Below the pieces are notes generated by a model that was not told where the DNA came from, did no database searches, and worked only from the letters and a program-made list of their open reading frames with translations. Source: Gammaproteobacteria bacterium (GTDB taxonomy: Bacteria; Pseudomonadota; Gammaproteobacteria; Pseudomonadales; Azotimanducaceae). Taken from it: a DNA stretch of 64,000 nucleotides. Shown in pieces: positions 1-8,078 of the stretch. The translations under genes and the position numbers were made by a program. Every line of letters starts with the position of its first letter. The first letter of the stretch is position 1. The stretch lies in the NCBI GenBank assembly GCA_026708185.1, contig JAPOVK010000062.1:62001-126000 (forward strand), read 5' to 3'.

Positions 1-205
1 CGGCCGCATGGTGCCGGTCAGGCTTCGTTGAGCCTGCGAGAGATTGCAGAGACATACGGATGGACTCCTTGTCCAAAAGAAGGGTCACACAGGTGATTCG
101 GCGCTTAAGGGGTAGGGCAGGGATGGCCGATTGGCCGTCTGCGATGAACCGTGGCGCAATAAATCAAGCGCGTCCGTGGATTATGACAGGTTTCGGGGTT
201 GGCGG

Positions 206-616
206 TCACGCCGAGCCGAGTTCGCGGAGCAACGCGACAATCTCCTCGTATTGCTCTCGGTTGGGCAACTCCTCGAATGCCTCGAATCCGCCGGATGCGC
301 CTTTCAGCGCGACATGCATCCCGGCCTCGGGGCTGGCACCGTGCGCGATCAGCATCCGGATCGACTCCCGCCGCGCATAGACGACGGCATAGTCGAGCGG
401 CGTTGCATCGCGGTCCTGATCCCGAAGGCCGAGATCCGCGCCCCGATCCAGGAGCGCTTCGACAGCCCGCCGCTTGTCGCGATAGATCGCCCAGTGGATC
501 GGTGGCGGCGTCTCCTCGAGCGAGTTGACGAGACCCGGTCGCTTGATCAGCACTTGTGCGATCCTGTCGGCGTCGTCGGCTTCGATCGCATCGTAGAGCT
601 CTTCGGTATCGGGCAT
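206..616 (-). CDS. ankyrin-repeat protein, small
   Basis: A 136-residue protein starting at ATG 616. It carries about three ankyrin-type helix-loop-helix units: residues ~28-55 with the PIHWAIYRDKRRAVEALLDRGA pattern split over two helices, ~60-90 with TPLDYAVVYARRESIRMLIAHGA, and a weaker first unit. Ankyrin repeats bind proteins, so a scaffold or inhibitor role is likely, but no partner is visible. There is no signal peptide or membrane segment, so it should be cytoplasmic. An upstream reading-frame extension exists but has no family resemblance, so I place the start directly before the acidic MPDTEELYDAI segment. It sits alone among decayed genes. Confidence 0.75.
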   Translation of the reverse strand: MPDTEELYDAIEADDADRIAQVLIKRPGLVNSLEETPPPIHWAIYRDKRRAVEALLDRGADLGLRDQDRDATPLDYAVVYARRESIRMLIAHGASPEAGMHVALKGASGGFEAFEELPNREQYEEIVALLRELGSA

Positions 617-653
617 GGCATGGGTCGCCTGAAGTCGCGCTTGAGCGATCAAC

Positions 654-770
654 CTAGCACGCCTCTTGGTCCAGCGCGGCGAACTCGACCTCGACGTGCC
701 GGTCGCACGGTACTGGCCGCTAGTTCGCGGCCGCCAGCAAGCAAGACATCCGGGTGACCCGGGTGTGGGA
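654..770 (+). pseudogene. beta-lactamase/serine-hydrolase family fragment
   Basis: A short stretch reads RGELDLDVPVARYWP, the strongly conserved segment just before the YxN-type region in class C beta-lactamase/esterase-fold serine hydrolases. After RYWP the frame changes: the expected continuation (FAAASKQDIRVT) is found in another frame from about 722. No start, no catalytic SxxK and no rest of the protein are present, so this is a scrap of a lost gene. Confidence rests on the motif alone. Confidence 0.5.
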
Positions 771-846
771 GGCCGGGCACGTCTGGGACGACTTGGGGCT
801 GGATCGGGGATTGACGGCGGTGTAGCCTGTTGGCTACGTTTCGCGG

Positions 847-1133
847 ATGCTCGAGGTCCGCAGGACAGAGCTGTTCGCGAGGTGGCTGGACGGATTGAGG
901 GACGTTCGCGCCAGGGCACGCGTGCAGGTCCGCATCGAGCGGCTGGCGGCGGGCAACCCGGGCGACGTGTCTCCGGTGGGCGAAGGCGTCTCCGATGCGG
1001 ATTAACTACGGACCGGGATACCGGGTGTATTTCAAGACACAGGCCGCATGGTCGTCGTGCTGCTGGCGGGCGCGACAAACGCACCCAGAGCGATGACATA
1101 GAGACGGCCCTGCGGCTGGCGAGAAACCTGTAG
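847..1133 (+). pseudogene. frameshifted HigB/RelE-like addiction-module toxin
   Basis: The translation matches the ~95-residue 'addiction module killer protein' family but only across three frame changes. Frame one from ATG 847 gives MLEVRRTELFARWLDGLRD and runs to GVSDAD-stop at 1003. The next frame, from ~995, gives MRINYGPGYRVYF. A third piece from ~1042 gives GRMVVVLLAG. The last frame, from ~1074, gives DKRTQSDDIETALRLARNL and stops at 1133. All pieces are in the family order, so this was one gene. It ends 9 bases before the intact antitoxin at 1143, the usual toxin-first order of this family. The toxin should be inactive. Confidence 0.85.
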
Positions 1134-1142
1134 GAGGACAGC

Positions 1143-1475
1143 ATGACCAAGACCGCTACCGCACGCTACGACGTCGCCGAGCACCTTCGCACGCGCGAGG
1201 AGATGGCGGCGTACTTGGAGGCATCTATCGAGGAGTCCGACGGCGATGCCGCCTTCGTGGCGAAGGCACTGGGCGACATCGCCCGCGCACGGGGCATGGC
1301 GCAGGTGGCGTCCGATGCCGGGCTGTCCCGCGAAAGTCTCTACAAGGCGCTCTCGGGCGGGCGCGTTCCGACGTTCGAGACCGTCCTTAGGGTAGTTGCC
1401 GCCTTGGGGCTGAAGCTGCGCGCGGAAGCGCTGGACCCGGACGCGGCCGGAACGAGCGTGGCGGCGCATCGCTAG
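1143..1475 (+). CDS. HigA-like antitoxin, XRE-type HTH (addiction module antidote)
   Basis: A 110-residue protein of the addiction-module antidote family that pairs with the killer protein encoded just upstream. Residues ~1-35 contain the typical YDVAEHLRTREEMAAYLEA start, and residues ~45-95 form a helix-turn-helix (ASDAGLSRESLYKALSGGR) that would bind the operon promoter. Such antitoxins neutralise the toxin by direct binding and autorepress the pair. AGGAGG-like sequence at 1133-1138 precedes the ATG. It is intact while its toxin at 847-1133 is broken, so it is now an orphan that may only regulate or protect against related toxins. Confidence 0.85.
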   Translation: MTKTATARYDVAEHLRTREEMAAYLEASIEESDGDAAFVAKALGDIARARGMAQVASDAGLSRESLYKALSGGRVPTFETVLRVVAALGLKLRAEALDPDAAGTSVAAHR

Positions 1476-1684
1476 CGGTCACCGGTGGGTAGGCGGGGTA
1501 CTGGGCCCTGCGGCGTTGATCTTGCCGAGGACCAGTGTGGATGTGATCCCGGAGTTGTAGAGCGGAACCGGCTTCCCGGTCGGCAGTTAAGGTTCGCGTC
1601 GTGTGGCATTCCGTGACCGTCAGACATGCTCGTCCGTGACCCAGGCGCGCAGGTGCGGACACTTCGCCGTGACCGGAACGACAG

Positions 1685-2061
1685 TCATCGCGGTTCTGCG
1701 GTCCAAGGGTTGACGGCGTTGACGCCCGTGTTGCGGAACTCGCTGGTATTCCGGGTCAGCACGGCTAGTCCGCGGGTGGCCGCGGCGGCCGCGAGAAAGG
1801 CATCGGGCAGGTGGTCGCCGAGCGGCTCGCCGCGACGGCGCTTGTCTTCCATGATCCGTGCACAAGTCCGGGCGTCGTCCAGCGACCAGTCGACAATCCT
1901 GTCCTCGAACAGTTCGTCAAGAAGATCGTGGAAACGGTGGACGAGGCTGTCGCGGCGCCGACCAGTGGATAGCCTACCGAGACGCCGACCTGTCGCGCCT
2001 CGCGTTTCAGCCATGACTTGTCGGCGGGATCGATGTCGCGGACTGTAATGCTTGTGCTCAC
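1685..2061 (-). pseudogene. deletion-fused FitA/VapB antitoxin start and FitB/VapC PIN toxin end
   Basis: From GTG 2061, preceded by a GGAGGAG site, the first ~27 codons read MSTSITVRDIDPADKSWLKREAR, the N-terminal ribbon-helix-helix start of FitA-type antitoxins. Homology stops near 1975. From ~1960 to 1685, in a different frame, the sequence encodes the C-terminal ~85 residues of a PIN-domain toxin: DLLDELFEDRIVDWS, then GDHLPDAFLAAAAATRGLAV with its conserved acidic residue, then LTRNTSEFRNTGV and NPW. The antitoxin end and the toxin's first half, including the catalytic LLDTN segment, are missing. A single internal deletion explains this. Neither protein can function. Confidence 0.8.
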
Positions 2062-2473
2062 GGCGGTGTCTCCTCCGGCTAGGCCCGTGCCTACACGGAA
2101 CGGCCAAATTCAAGCAAATCATGCTGTCACGGGCGCGGAAGTCAAAAGCCGGTGGCGGGAACGGTTTGACCTTCGTCCGAACGGACATCGCGTGAGCCGC
2201 ACGACGCAGCTCACTTGGCCCGAGTACGGTAGACCCGGCATCGGGGGCTTTGACGCCAGAGCGTGATGTGCGGGGAACGCGCACGGCGCGGCAATCAATC
2301 CACTCCGCGGACGGTCGGATTGGCCCGGGCGGTGCATGAGTCGCTGAGCGGGTTATCCAGTGCATTTGCACCACATTGAACCCAATATTCCTCAAATAAA
2401 ACAATGATAAAGTCTAAAAATACTGATATTATATACAGTATCCTTGCGCGTCACGACATTGCAGGTCACAACG
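2062..2473. other. intergenic stretch with AT-rich patch
   Basis: About 410 bases between the decayed toxin module and the DUF222-HNH gene. I see no convincing gene on either strand. Positions ~2375-2450 are strikingly AT-rich compared with the rest of the window and contain TATTATATAC-like sequence. This may be the promoter of the downstream gene or a mark of foreign DNA. Confidence 0.5.
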
Positions 2474-4111
2474 ATGTTCCAACCTTCCGAAGAAACTGCG
2501 CGATACGCCGGGTTCATACCCGACGACACGGACCATTCCAACCTGGACGAAGCCCAGGACTTCGACTTCATCCCCGACGACCCCGCCGAACTGCGCTGCG
2601 CCGTCACGGACATGGCAGCCCACATCAACGTCGCCGACTGGCGGTTCATCAAGCTCATCGCGGCAATGGACCGCAGGCGCGGCTGGGACGAGCGCGGCTA
2701 CTGCAATCTCGGCAACTGGCTGGACCACTGTTGCGGATTGGGACACTGCGCCGCCCGGGAGCGGATCCGCGTCGGGCGGGCGCTCGCACGGCTGCCGCGC
2801 ATCGATGCGGCGTTCCGTGACGGGCTGCTGAGCTATTCCAAGGTTCGGGCCATCACCCGGGTGGCGACGCGCGAGACCGAGGCGATGCTGCTGTCAATCG
2901 CGCACCGCAGCAGCGCGGCGCAGCTGGAGAGCCTGGTCAGGACCTACCAACGGGTCGACCGCAGCAACGGGGAACGCCTCCCCAGCGAGGAAAGGCGCGG
3001 TTTGAGCTGGCACTACGAGGACGGCATGCTGGTGGTCACGGCGGCGGTGCCAGCCGAGCGGGGCGCGCTCCTGATCAACGCGCTGCAGAAGGTCGTCGAT
3101 GAGCGCACGGACGAACGGGATGCGCACTACCAGTCCCTGCTGGCGGGAGTTTGCGGTCCCGATACCGTGTCCGCGGATGGCGACGTCCCGCTTGACGACC
3201 AGTCGGATACCGAACTCGTCCCCGAACACGCAGCGCCAGCCCCCGTCGCGAACATGGAAACGAGCACTCCCGAGGACGCCATGGTCGCCGACGGTCCCGC
3301 CGGTGTTTCCGCAGAAACGGCATGCGACCTATCCGCCGAGGCGGACGATCTCCCGACATCGTTGGCATTCGAGCTCGCAAGCACCGAACAACGCTTCGCC
3401 GACGCCCTCGTGGACATGGCCGAGCACTACCTGGCGAACGGCCCCAGCCGCCGGGAACGGCGCACCGGCCGGCGCTACGAGGTGGTGCTCACCATCGGAC
3501 GCAACGAGCTTGCTGCGCGGTCGACCACCGGGGGTGCCCGCTACTATGTGGACCCGGACTGGGGGATCGACGAGGAGGACGCCCGCCAGGTCGCCTGCGA
3601 TGCGGACCTCACGGAGTTCATCCAGGACGCGCGAGGCAACCTACTGAACTACGAACGCCGGCGGCGCATCGTCCCCGGGCGGCTGCTGCGGGCCTTGAAG
3701 CTGCGCGACCAGAACCGCTGCCGCTTCCCCGGCTGTCCGCATCAGCGTCATGTCGAGGCGCATCACGTCCAGCACTGGATCGACGGCGGAGAGACGCGGC
3801 TCGAGAACCTGGTGTTGCTGTGCAGCGCGCATCACCATCTGCTGCACCACGGCGCCTTCAACGTCACCGTGGAAGACGATGAGGTTGTGTTCATCAGTCG
3901 CGACGGCGAGGTGATCGAACCGGCGCTCAGTCCTCAGTTTCCGGAAGTTCCTGGCGCGCTTCCGCGCATGTTTCCGAGGAAACCCAACTGCTCGGACTCA
4001 ACACGCCCATGGGGAGGAACTTCGCCGGGATGGCTTGGACTCGCGACTCTTGCGGACTACGAGGTCGGGCCACCTGAGGGTGTCACCAATCCCTCCATGC
4101 TCGGCGCGTAG
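2474..4111 (+). CDS. DUF222 domain HNH endonuclease (13E12 family)
   Basis: A 545-residue protein with an N-terminal DUF222 region (residues ~30-300, including ERIRVGRALARLPRIDAAFRDG and YSKVRAITRVATRETE) and a C-terminal HNH nuclease (~400-455). The nuclease shows CRFPGCPHQRHVEAHHVQHW, then GGETRLENLVLLCSAHHHLLH, giving the zinc cysteines and the H...N...H core. The acidic middle (~225-300) is low complexity. Such proteins recur in repeated copies and are thought to be mobile or selfish. I chose ATG 2474; a TTG at 2444 is possible. The upstream region is AT-rich and the gene lies beside two tRNA genes, which fits acquisition. Confidence 0.85.
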   Translation: MFQPSEETARYAGFIPDDTDHSNLDEAQDFDFIPDDPAELRCAVTDMAAHINVADWRFIKLIAAMDRRRGWDERGYCNLGNWLDHCCGLGHCAARERIRVGRALARLPRIDAAFRDGLLSYSKVRAITRVATRETEAMLLSIAHRSSAAQLESLVRTYQRVDRSNGERLPSEERRGLSWHYEDGMLVVTAAVPAERGALLINALQKVVDERTDERDAHYQSLLAGVCGPDTVSADGDVPLDDQSDTELVPEHAAPAPVANMETSTPEDAMVADGPAGVSAETACDLSAEADDLPTSLAFELASTEQRFADALVDMAEHYLANGPSRRERRTGRRYEVVLTIGRNELAARSTTGGARYYVDPDWGIDEEDARQVACDADLTEFIQDARGNLLNYERRRRIVPGRLLRALKLRDQNRCRFPGCPHQRHVEAHHVQHWIDGGETRLENLVLLCSAHHHLLHHGAFNVTVEDDEVVFISRDGEVIEPALSPQFPEVPGALPRMFPRKPNCSDSTRPWGGTSPGWLGLATLADYEVGPPEGVTNPSMLGA

Positions 4112-4172
4112 TCCACGTGCAAAAGACTGATGGAAACTGTAAACCTTGCCCCGGAACGGCCCCTGCTCCGAG

Positions 4173-4263
4173 TGGCGGAGAGGGAGGGATTCGAACCCTC
4201 GATGGGCTTTTGACCCATACTCCCTTAGCAGGGGAGCGCCTTCAGCCGCTCGGCCACCTCTCC
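4173..4263 (-). tRNA. tRNA-Ser(GCU)
   Basis: A 91-nt class II tRNA on the minus strand. The acceptor stem GGAGAGG pairs perfectly with CCTCTCC, followed by discriminator G and an encoded CCA. The anticodon stem is CTCCC/GGGAG with loop CTGCTAA, giving anticodon GCU. A long variable arm and the T loop TTCGAAT are present. Confidence 0.97.
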
Positions 4264-4276
4264 GGCTAGGCGAATC

Positions 4277-4353
4277 TGGCGCTCCGAGCAGGATTCGAAC
4301 CTGCAATCCCCGGCTTCGTAGGCCGGTGCCTTATCCAGTTTGGCCATCGGAGC
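4277..4353 (-). tRNA. tRNA-Arg(ACG)
   Basis: A 77-nt tRNA on the minus strand, 13 bases from tRNA-Ser. Acceptor GCTCCGA pairs with TCGGAGC, then G and encoded CCA. The anticodon stem CCGGC/GCCGG encloses CTACGAA, giving ACG, which is read as ICG after A-to-I editing. T arm GCAGG-TTCGAAT-CCTGC is perfect. Confidence 0.97.
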
Positions 4354-4529
4354 GCTTGAGGCCGCGTATCTTAGCGTCAATCGGGCTAGCCGTGAACCGC
4401 TAGTCACCTCCCCGATGCCGCGCAGAAGGGCCGAATCGCAACGCCGACGGGGCACGGAAACGGTTGATTCGCGGTCACAGTCGACGCCAACAGGTGTATA
4501 GTTCCGCTTTTGACGCTCGGGAAGTTGTC

Positions 4530-7034
4530 TTGAGTCGCCCGCCCGGCCGCGCACCGGTCGTTCCCACCCTTCTTCTCGCGGCGCTTGCCGCCACCATCGC
4601 CGCCCCCACCTTCGCAAACCTCGATCAAGACGCTGCGGAAGATCAGGACGTCGCCACGCGCCAGCCGCTGAACGTTGCTGTCGAACTCAGGGAGCGCACC
4701 TTCGTGCCCTACGACCGCCACGAGGGGACCGGCCATGTCCTGCTCGCCCGGCGCGACGATGTCGAGATGCGCATCGACGGACGCTTGGACGAGGGAGCGT
4801 GGCAAGGCCTCGAAGTCCACGAGGACTTCCGGCTAATCGACCCCGACACGCTCGAGCCGGGTTCTCTGCCGACGCGCGTACGCATGTTCTACACCGAGCG
4901 CGGCTTCTACCTCGGCGTGGACATGGTGCAGGATCCCGAGACGCTGGTTGAGCACCTGAGCGGTCGTGACCAGGGCATGCTGAACCGGGACTACTTCTCG
5001 TTCACCTTGGATACGTCCGGCGAGGGGCGCTACGGGTTCTGGTTCCAGTTGTGCCTTGGCAACAGCGTGGCGGACGGCACGATCCTGCCGGAGCGCAACT
5101 ACAGCACCAGTTGGGACGGCGCGTGGCGGGGCGGCACCGCGCGCACGCCGGAAGGCTGGAGCGCCGAGTACTTCGTGCCGTGGGCCTTGGTGAACATGCC
5201 GAAGGCCGACGGCCTGCGCACGATCGGCATTTTCGCGCAGCGCAATGTCGCCTATGTGGATGAGCGCTACGCGTGGCCGCCGCTGCCCTGGACACGCCCG
5301 AAGTTCCTGTCCGAGTTTCAGGCATTGGGCCTGGAAGGGGTCAGCCCCCGGCAGCAGTACAGCGTCACCCCTTACGTGGCTGCGGCCTATGATCGGTTTG
5401 CGCAGGGCGACCCGGAGCCGAAAGCGGGCGTCGACCTCTTCTGGCGGCCGTCAAGCAACTTCCAGTTGACCTCCACGCTGAACCCGGACTTCGGCAACGT
5501 CGAAGCCGATGACGTGGTCGTCAACCTCTCCGCCTACGAGACCTTCTTCCCGGAGAAGCGCTTGTTCTTCCAGGAAGGCCAGGAGGTGTTCACCACCAAC
5601 GGCCGCATGTTCGGCGGCGCCTCCGTCCTGCACACGCGTCGCATGGGGGCACCGGCTGTACGGCCCGATGCCCCGGACGGCTACGCGATTTCGCGCGCTG
5701 ACCTGCGCCGGCCGGCGGACTTGCTCGGCGCGGTCAAAGCGACAGGACAGAGCGGGGCGCTCCGGTATGGGTTCCTGGGCGTCGCCGAGGACGACGCCAT
5801 GTTCGACGCTTGGCACGCAGACGGATCGCACCTGGCCTTGAACCAGGCTGGCCGCGACTTCGGTGCGCTGCGCATGCTCTACGAGCACGCCAACGGCGGC
5901 TACAAGTCGCTCGGCTTCATCTCCACGTCCATGAAGCATCCGACGCGCACGGCCACCGTCACGGCCGTCGACGGCCAGTACATCACCGCGGACGGTCGCC
6001 TGCGCGCCGCGTCGCAGGTCATCGCCTCGGACGTGACGGGATCGGAGGAAGACGGCGTCGGCGGGTTCGTGGATCTCGTCTACACGCCGAAACAGGGCAT
6101 TTCGCACTACCTGTCGCTCGATGCCTTCGACGACAGGATCCAGATCAACGACATGGGTTACCAGCGCCGCAACGACTACCGGGAAGTGAAGTACCGGATG
6201 CGCATGTCAAACCCGAATCTCCGCCATTTCCGGAATACGCGCACGTACATCCGCGTTGACCGCATGTGGAACACGGCGGGACAGGTCATCGATTCGGAGA
6301 TCTCCGTCGACCAGCGTTTGGTTCTGCACAACCTGTCGCAAATCCGCTTCAGCGGCGGCGTAAAACCGTCGCACTACGATGATCGCAGCAGCTTCGGCCA
6401 CGGCACCTACCGGCTCGATGACGTTTGGGAGGCCGAAGTGCGCTACTACTCGGACTCCTCGAGGCGGCTTGCCTACTCGGTCCGTCAGCAGTGGCAGCAG
6501 GAACCGGCCGACGGGGGCGTCTATCGGCGTACTCAGGGCATGGTGCAGTGGCGACCTTCGGATCGCATGACCATGGGGCTCGGACTGCGCTACGTCGATC
6601 GCGAGGCGTGGTTGCTGCACCAATCGGACGGGGCGTTCACGGCTTTCGCTTCGGACGAACTGATGCCGAATTTCGACTTGAGCTACTTCTTTTCGGCCCG
6701 CCAGCAGTTGCGCATGGCATTCCAGTGGGTGGCGGTCAAGGCCGAGGAACGCAGCTTCTACCGGATGCCGGATTCGCCCGGTTTCCTGGTGCCGCGGGTC
6801 AAGGATGCGGACGAGGCTCCGGACGACTTCGCGATCTCGCGCATGAATCTGCAAGTGCGCTATCGCTGGGAAATCGCGCCGCTTTCGGATCTCTTCCTGG
6901 TCTATACGAACAACGCTGGCTTGCCGTATTCGGAGACGACCGGCAAGGATTTCGGCCAGTTATTCACCGAGACCTTCGAGCAGACCACGGGTGAGAACCT
7001 AGTGCTGAAGTTCCGGTACCGATTCGGGAGCTAA
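4530..7034 (+). CDS. DUF5916 secreted/outer-membrane protein with CBM9-like domain
   Basis: About 834 residues from TTG 4530, chosen because it is followed by a short basic start and the hydrophobic VVPTLLLAALAATIAAPTFA signal peptide; a TTG at 4464 would give a longer form. Residues ~85-250 look like a family 9 carbohydrate-binding domain (IDGRLDEGAWQGLEVHEDF, VRMFYTERGFYLGVDM, WSAEYFVPWALV). From ~270 onward the DUF5916 region appears (PDFGNVEADDVVVNLSAYET and FPEKRLFFQEGQEVF), with alternating strands and a final LKFRYRFGS, as in outer-membrane beta-barrels. The substrate is unknown; a surface role in carbohydrate or peptide uptake is an inference. A VOC gene follows after 4 bases. Confidence 0.8.
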   Translation: MSRPPGRAPVVPTLLLAALAATIAAPTFANLDQDAAEDQDVATRQPLNVAVELRERTFVPYDRHEGTGHVLLARRDDVEMRIDGRLDEGAWQGLEVHEDFRLIDPDTLEPGSLPTRVRMFYTERGFYLGVDMVQDPETLVEHLSGRDQGMLNRDYFSFTLDTSGEGRYGFWFQLCLGNSVADGTILPERNYSTSWDGAWRGGTARTPEGWSAEYFVPWALVNMPKADGLRTIGIFAQRNVAYVDERYAWPPLPWTRPKFLSEFQALGLEGVSPRQQYSVTPYVAAAYDRFAQGDPEPKAGVDLFWRPSSNFQLTSTLNPDFGNVEADDVVVNLSAYETFFPEKRLFFQEGQEVFTTNGRMFGGASVLHTRRMGAPAVRPDAPDGYAISRADLRRPADLLGAVKATGQSGALRYGFLGVAEDDAMFDAWHADGSHLALNQAGRDFGALRMLYEHANGGYKSLGFISTSMKHPTRTATVTAVDGQYITADGRLRAASQVIASDVTGSEEDGVGGFVDLVYTPKQGISHYLSLDAFDDRIQINDMGYQRRNDYREVKYRMRMSNPNLRHFRNTRTYIRVDRMWNTAGQVIDSEISVDQRLVLHNLSQIRFSGGVKPSHYDDRSSFGHGTYRLDDVWEAEVRYYSDSSRRLAYSVRQQWQQEPADGGVYRRTQGMVQWRPSDRMTMGLGLRYVDREAWLLHQSDGAFTAFASDELMPNFDLSYFFSARQQLRMAFQWVAVKAEERSFYRMPDSPGFLVPRVKDADEAPDDFAISRMNLQVRYRWEIAPLSDLFLVYTNNAGLPYSETTGKDFGQLFTETFEQTTGENLVLKFRYRFGS

Positions 7035-7038
7035 CGCC

Positions 7039-7455
7039 ATGTCCTTGTCTTTCGACCACATCCACCTCATCAGCGAGAGTCCGGAGGAGGCGGCGGCCTG
7101 GTACGAGCGGATTCTTGGCGGCAAGATCGTCGCCGACTACGAACTGCGCGGCGCCCCGCAGATCAACGTCCAGTTGGGCGGCATGCAGGTCATCATCCGT
7201 GGTCGTCGTCCCGGTGAGAGCCCGGTGTCGACGCGCCCCATGCGCGACTTCGCGGATTATTCGAGCCACGACGAGTGGGGCACGGACCACTTCGGCTACA
7301 CGTACCACGGCGACCTCAAGGCCTTCTGCGAGGAGATCCGTCGCAAGGGCGCGACCCTGGCGGTGGAACCCTGGGAGTTCTCGCCGGGTTCGCTGATCTG
7401 CTACGTGGCGGCACCGGACGGCGTCAGCATCGAACTCGTCCAAGCGCGCTCCTAA
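7039..7455 (+). CDS. VOC-family (glyoxalase/dioxygenase fold) protein
   Basis: A 138-residue single-domain protein of the vicinal oxygen chelate superfamily. It opens with FDHIHLISESPEEAAAWYERILGG, the conserved first beta-alpha unit with a metal-binding His, and ends with YVAAPDGVSIELVQ, where the Glu is the usual last metal ligand. Members are lyases, dioxygenases or resistance proteins; the substrate cannot be told here. It starts 4 bases after the DUF5916 gene, so the two are probably cotranscribed. Confidence 0.85.
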   Translation: MSLSFDHIHLISESPEEAAAWYERILGGKIVADYELRGAPQINVQLGGMQVIIRGRRPGESPVSTRPMRDFADYSSHDEWGTDHFGYTYHGDLKAFCEEIRRKGATLAVEPWEFSPGSLICYVAAPDGVSIELVQARS

Positions 7456-7483
7456 GGCGCGACTTCCTCTAACGACCGGTACG

Positions 7484-7990
7484 TTGATCCTCGAACCGGG
7501 GAAGTGGCAGGGCCGCGGCTCGTACCGGCCGACGGACGAGTCCTTGGGTTTGCGGTTCCAAGCCACGGTCGAGGTCGACGACGACCGGCGCACCGAAGGC
7601 CTGATCGTCAATGCCACGTTGCAGGTGGACGGCGGTTCGCCGCGGTCGATCCTGGTCTACGTCGTCCCGGACGATGTCGGCACCTATGCGGTGACGGTGC
7701 GGGGTGACGGCATCGATGTGCAGGGGACGGCGAAGCTCGACAGCGAGCCGCACCTGGCGCTGCTGTGGTCGGAGGATGGCGCCGTGCATGTGACGTGCGC
7801 GGTGTTCACGCTGCCGGACACGCACGGGGTACGCGGCTACGCGAAGGTACGCGGTGACGTCTGGACGTGGGAGTTGGCGCTGCAGCCGCAGCACCGGCTT
7901 CGACGCGGCCGCCCGCGCCTTCAGACCAAGGAAGGCAAGAAGGAGGGACGCGGGAACGTCGTGTCCTTGTTCGACCGCCTGAAGCGCTAG
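7484..7990 (+). CDS. hypothetical protein, beta-rich
   Basis: A 168-residue protein I do not recognise, beginning at TTG 7484. It alternates short polar and hydrophobic strands (LRFQATVEVDDDRRTEGLIV, VTVRGDGIDVQGTAKLD, HVTCAVFTL) as in a small beta-barrel or lipocalin-like fold, then ends in a basic tail (RLRRGRPRLQTKEGKKEGR). No signal peptide or membrane helix is seen. It follows the VOC gene by 28 bases and may belong to that transcript. No clear ribosome site precedes the start. Confidence 0.6.
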   Translation: MILEPGKWQGRGSYRPTDESLGLRFQATVEVDDDRRTEGLIVNATLQVDGGSPRSILVYVVPDDVGTYAVTVRGDGIDVQGTAKLDSEPHLALLWSEDGAVHVTCAVFTLPDTHGVRGYAKVRGDVWTWELALQPQHRLRRGRPRLQTKEGKKEGRGNVVSLFDRLKR

Positions 7991-8000
7991 CGCGAGGCGA

Positions 8001-8073
8001 TGGTACGCGGGCCTCCCGGCCCGCATTGAGCCTTGTACGAGACCGGAATGCGGACGAGGAACTCCGCGTACCG
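8001..8073. repeat. nested inverted-repeat hairpin between convergent genes
   Basis: GGTACGCGG at 8002-8010 is matched by CCGCGTACC at 8064-8072, and inside it CCGCATT near 8020 is matched by AATGCGG near 8047. The unit fills the gap between two convergent genes and could fold into a long imperfect hairpin, serving as a terminator or a REP/MITE-like element. The sequence TGGTACGCGG-CCT-CCGGCCCG recurs at 31391-31412, also between convergent genes. Confidence 0.6.
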
Positions 8074-8078
8074 GGGCG

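Noticed and set aside
1-96. Open frame from the window edge ending LSLREIAETYGWTPCPKEGSHR-stop, faintly like a helix-turn-helix end.
   Set aside because: Only ~31 codons are visible and one short phrase is suggestive; too little to call a gene.
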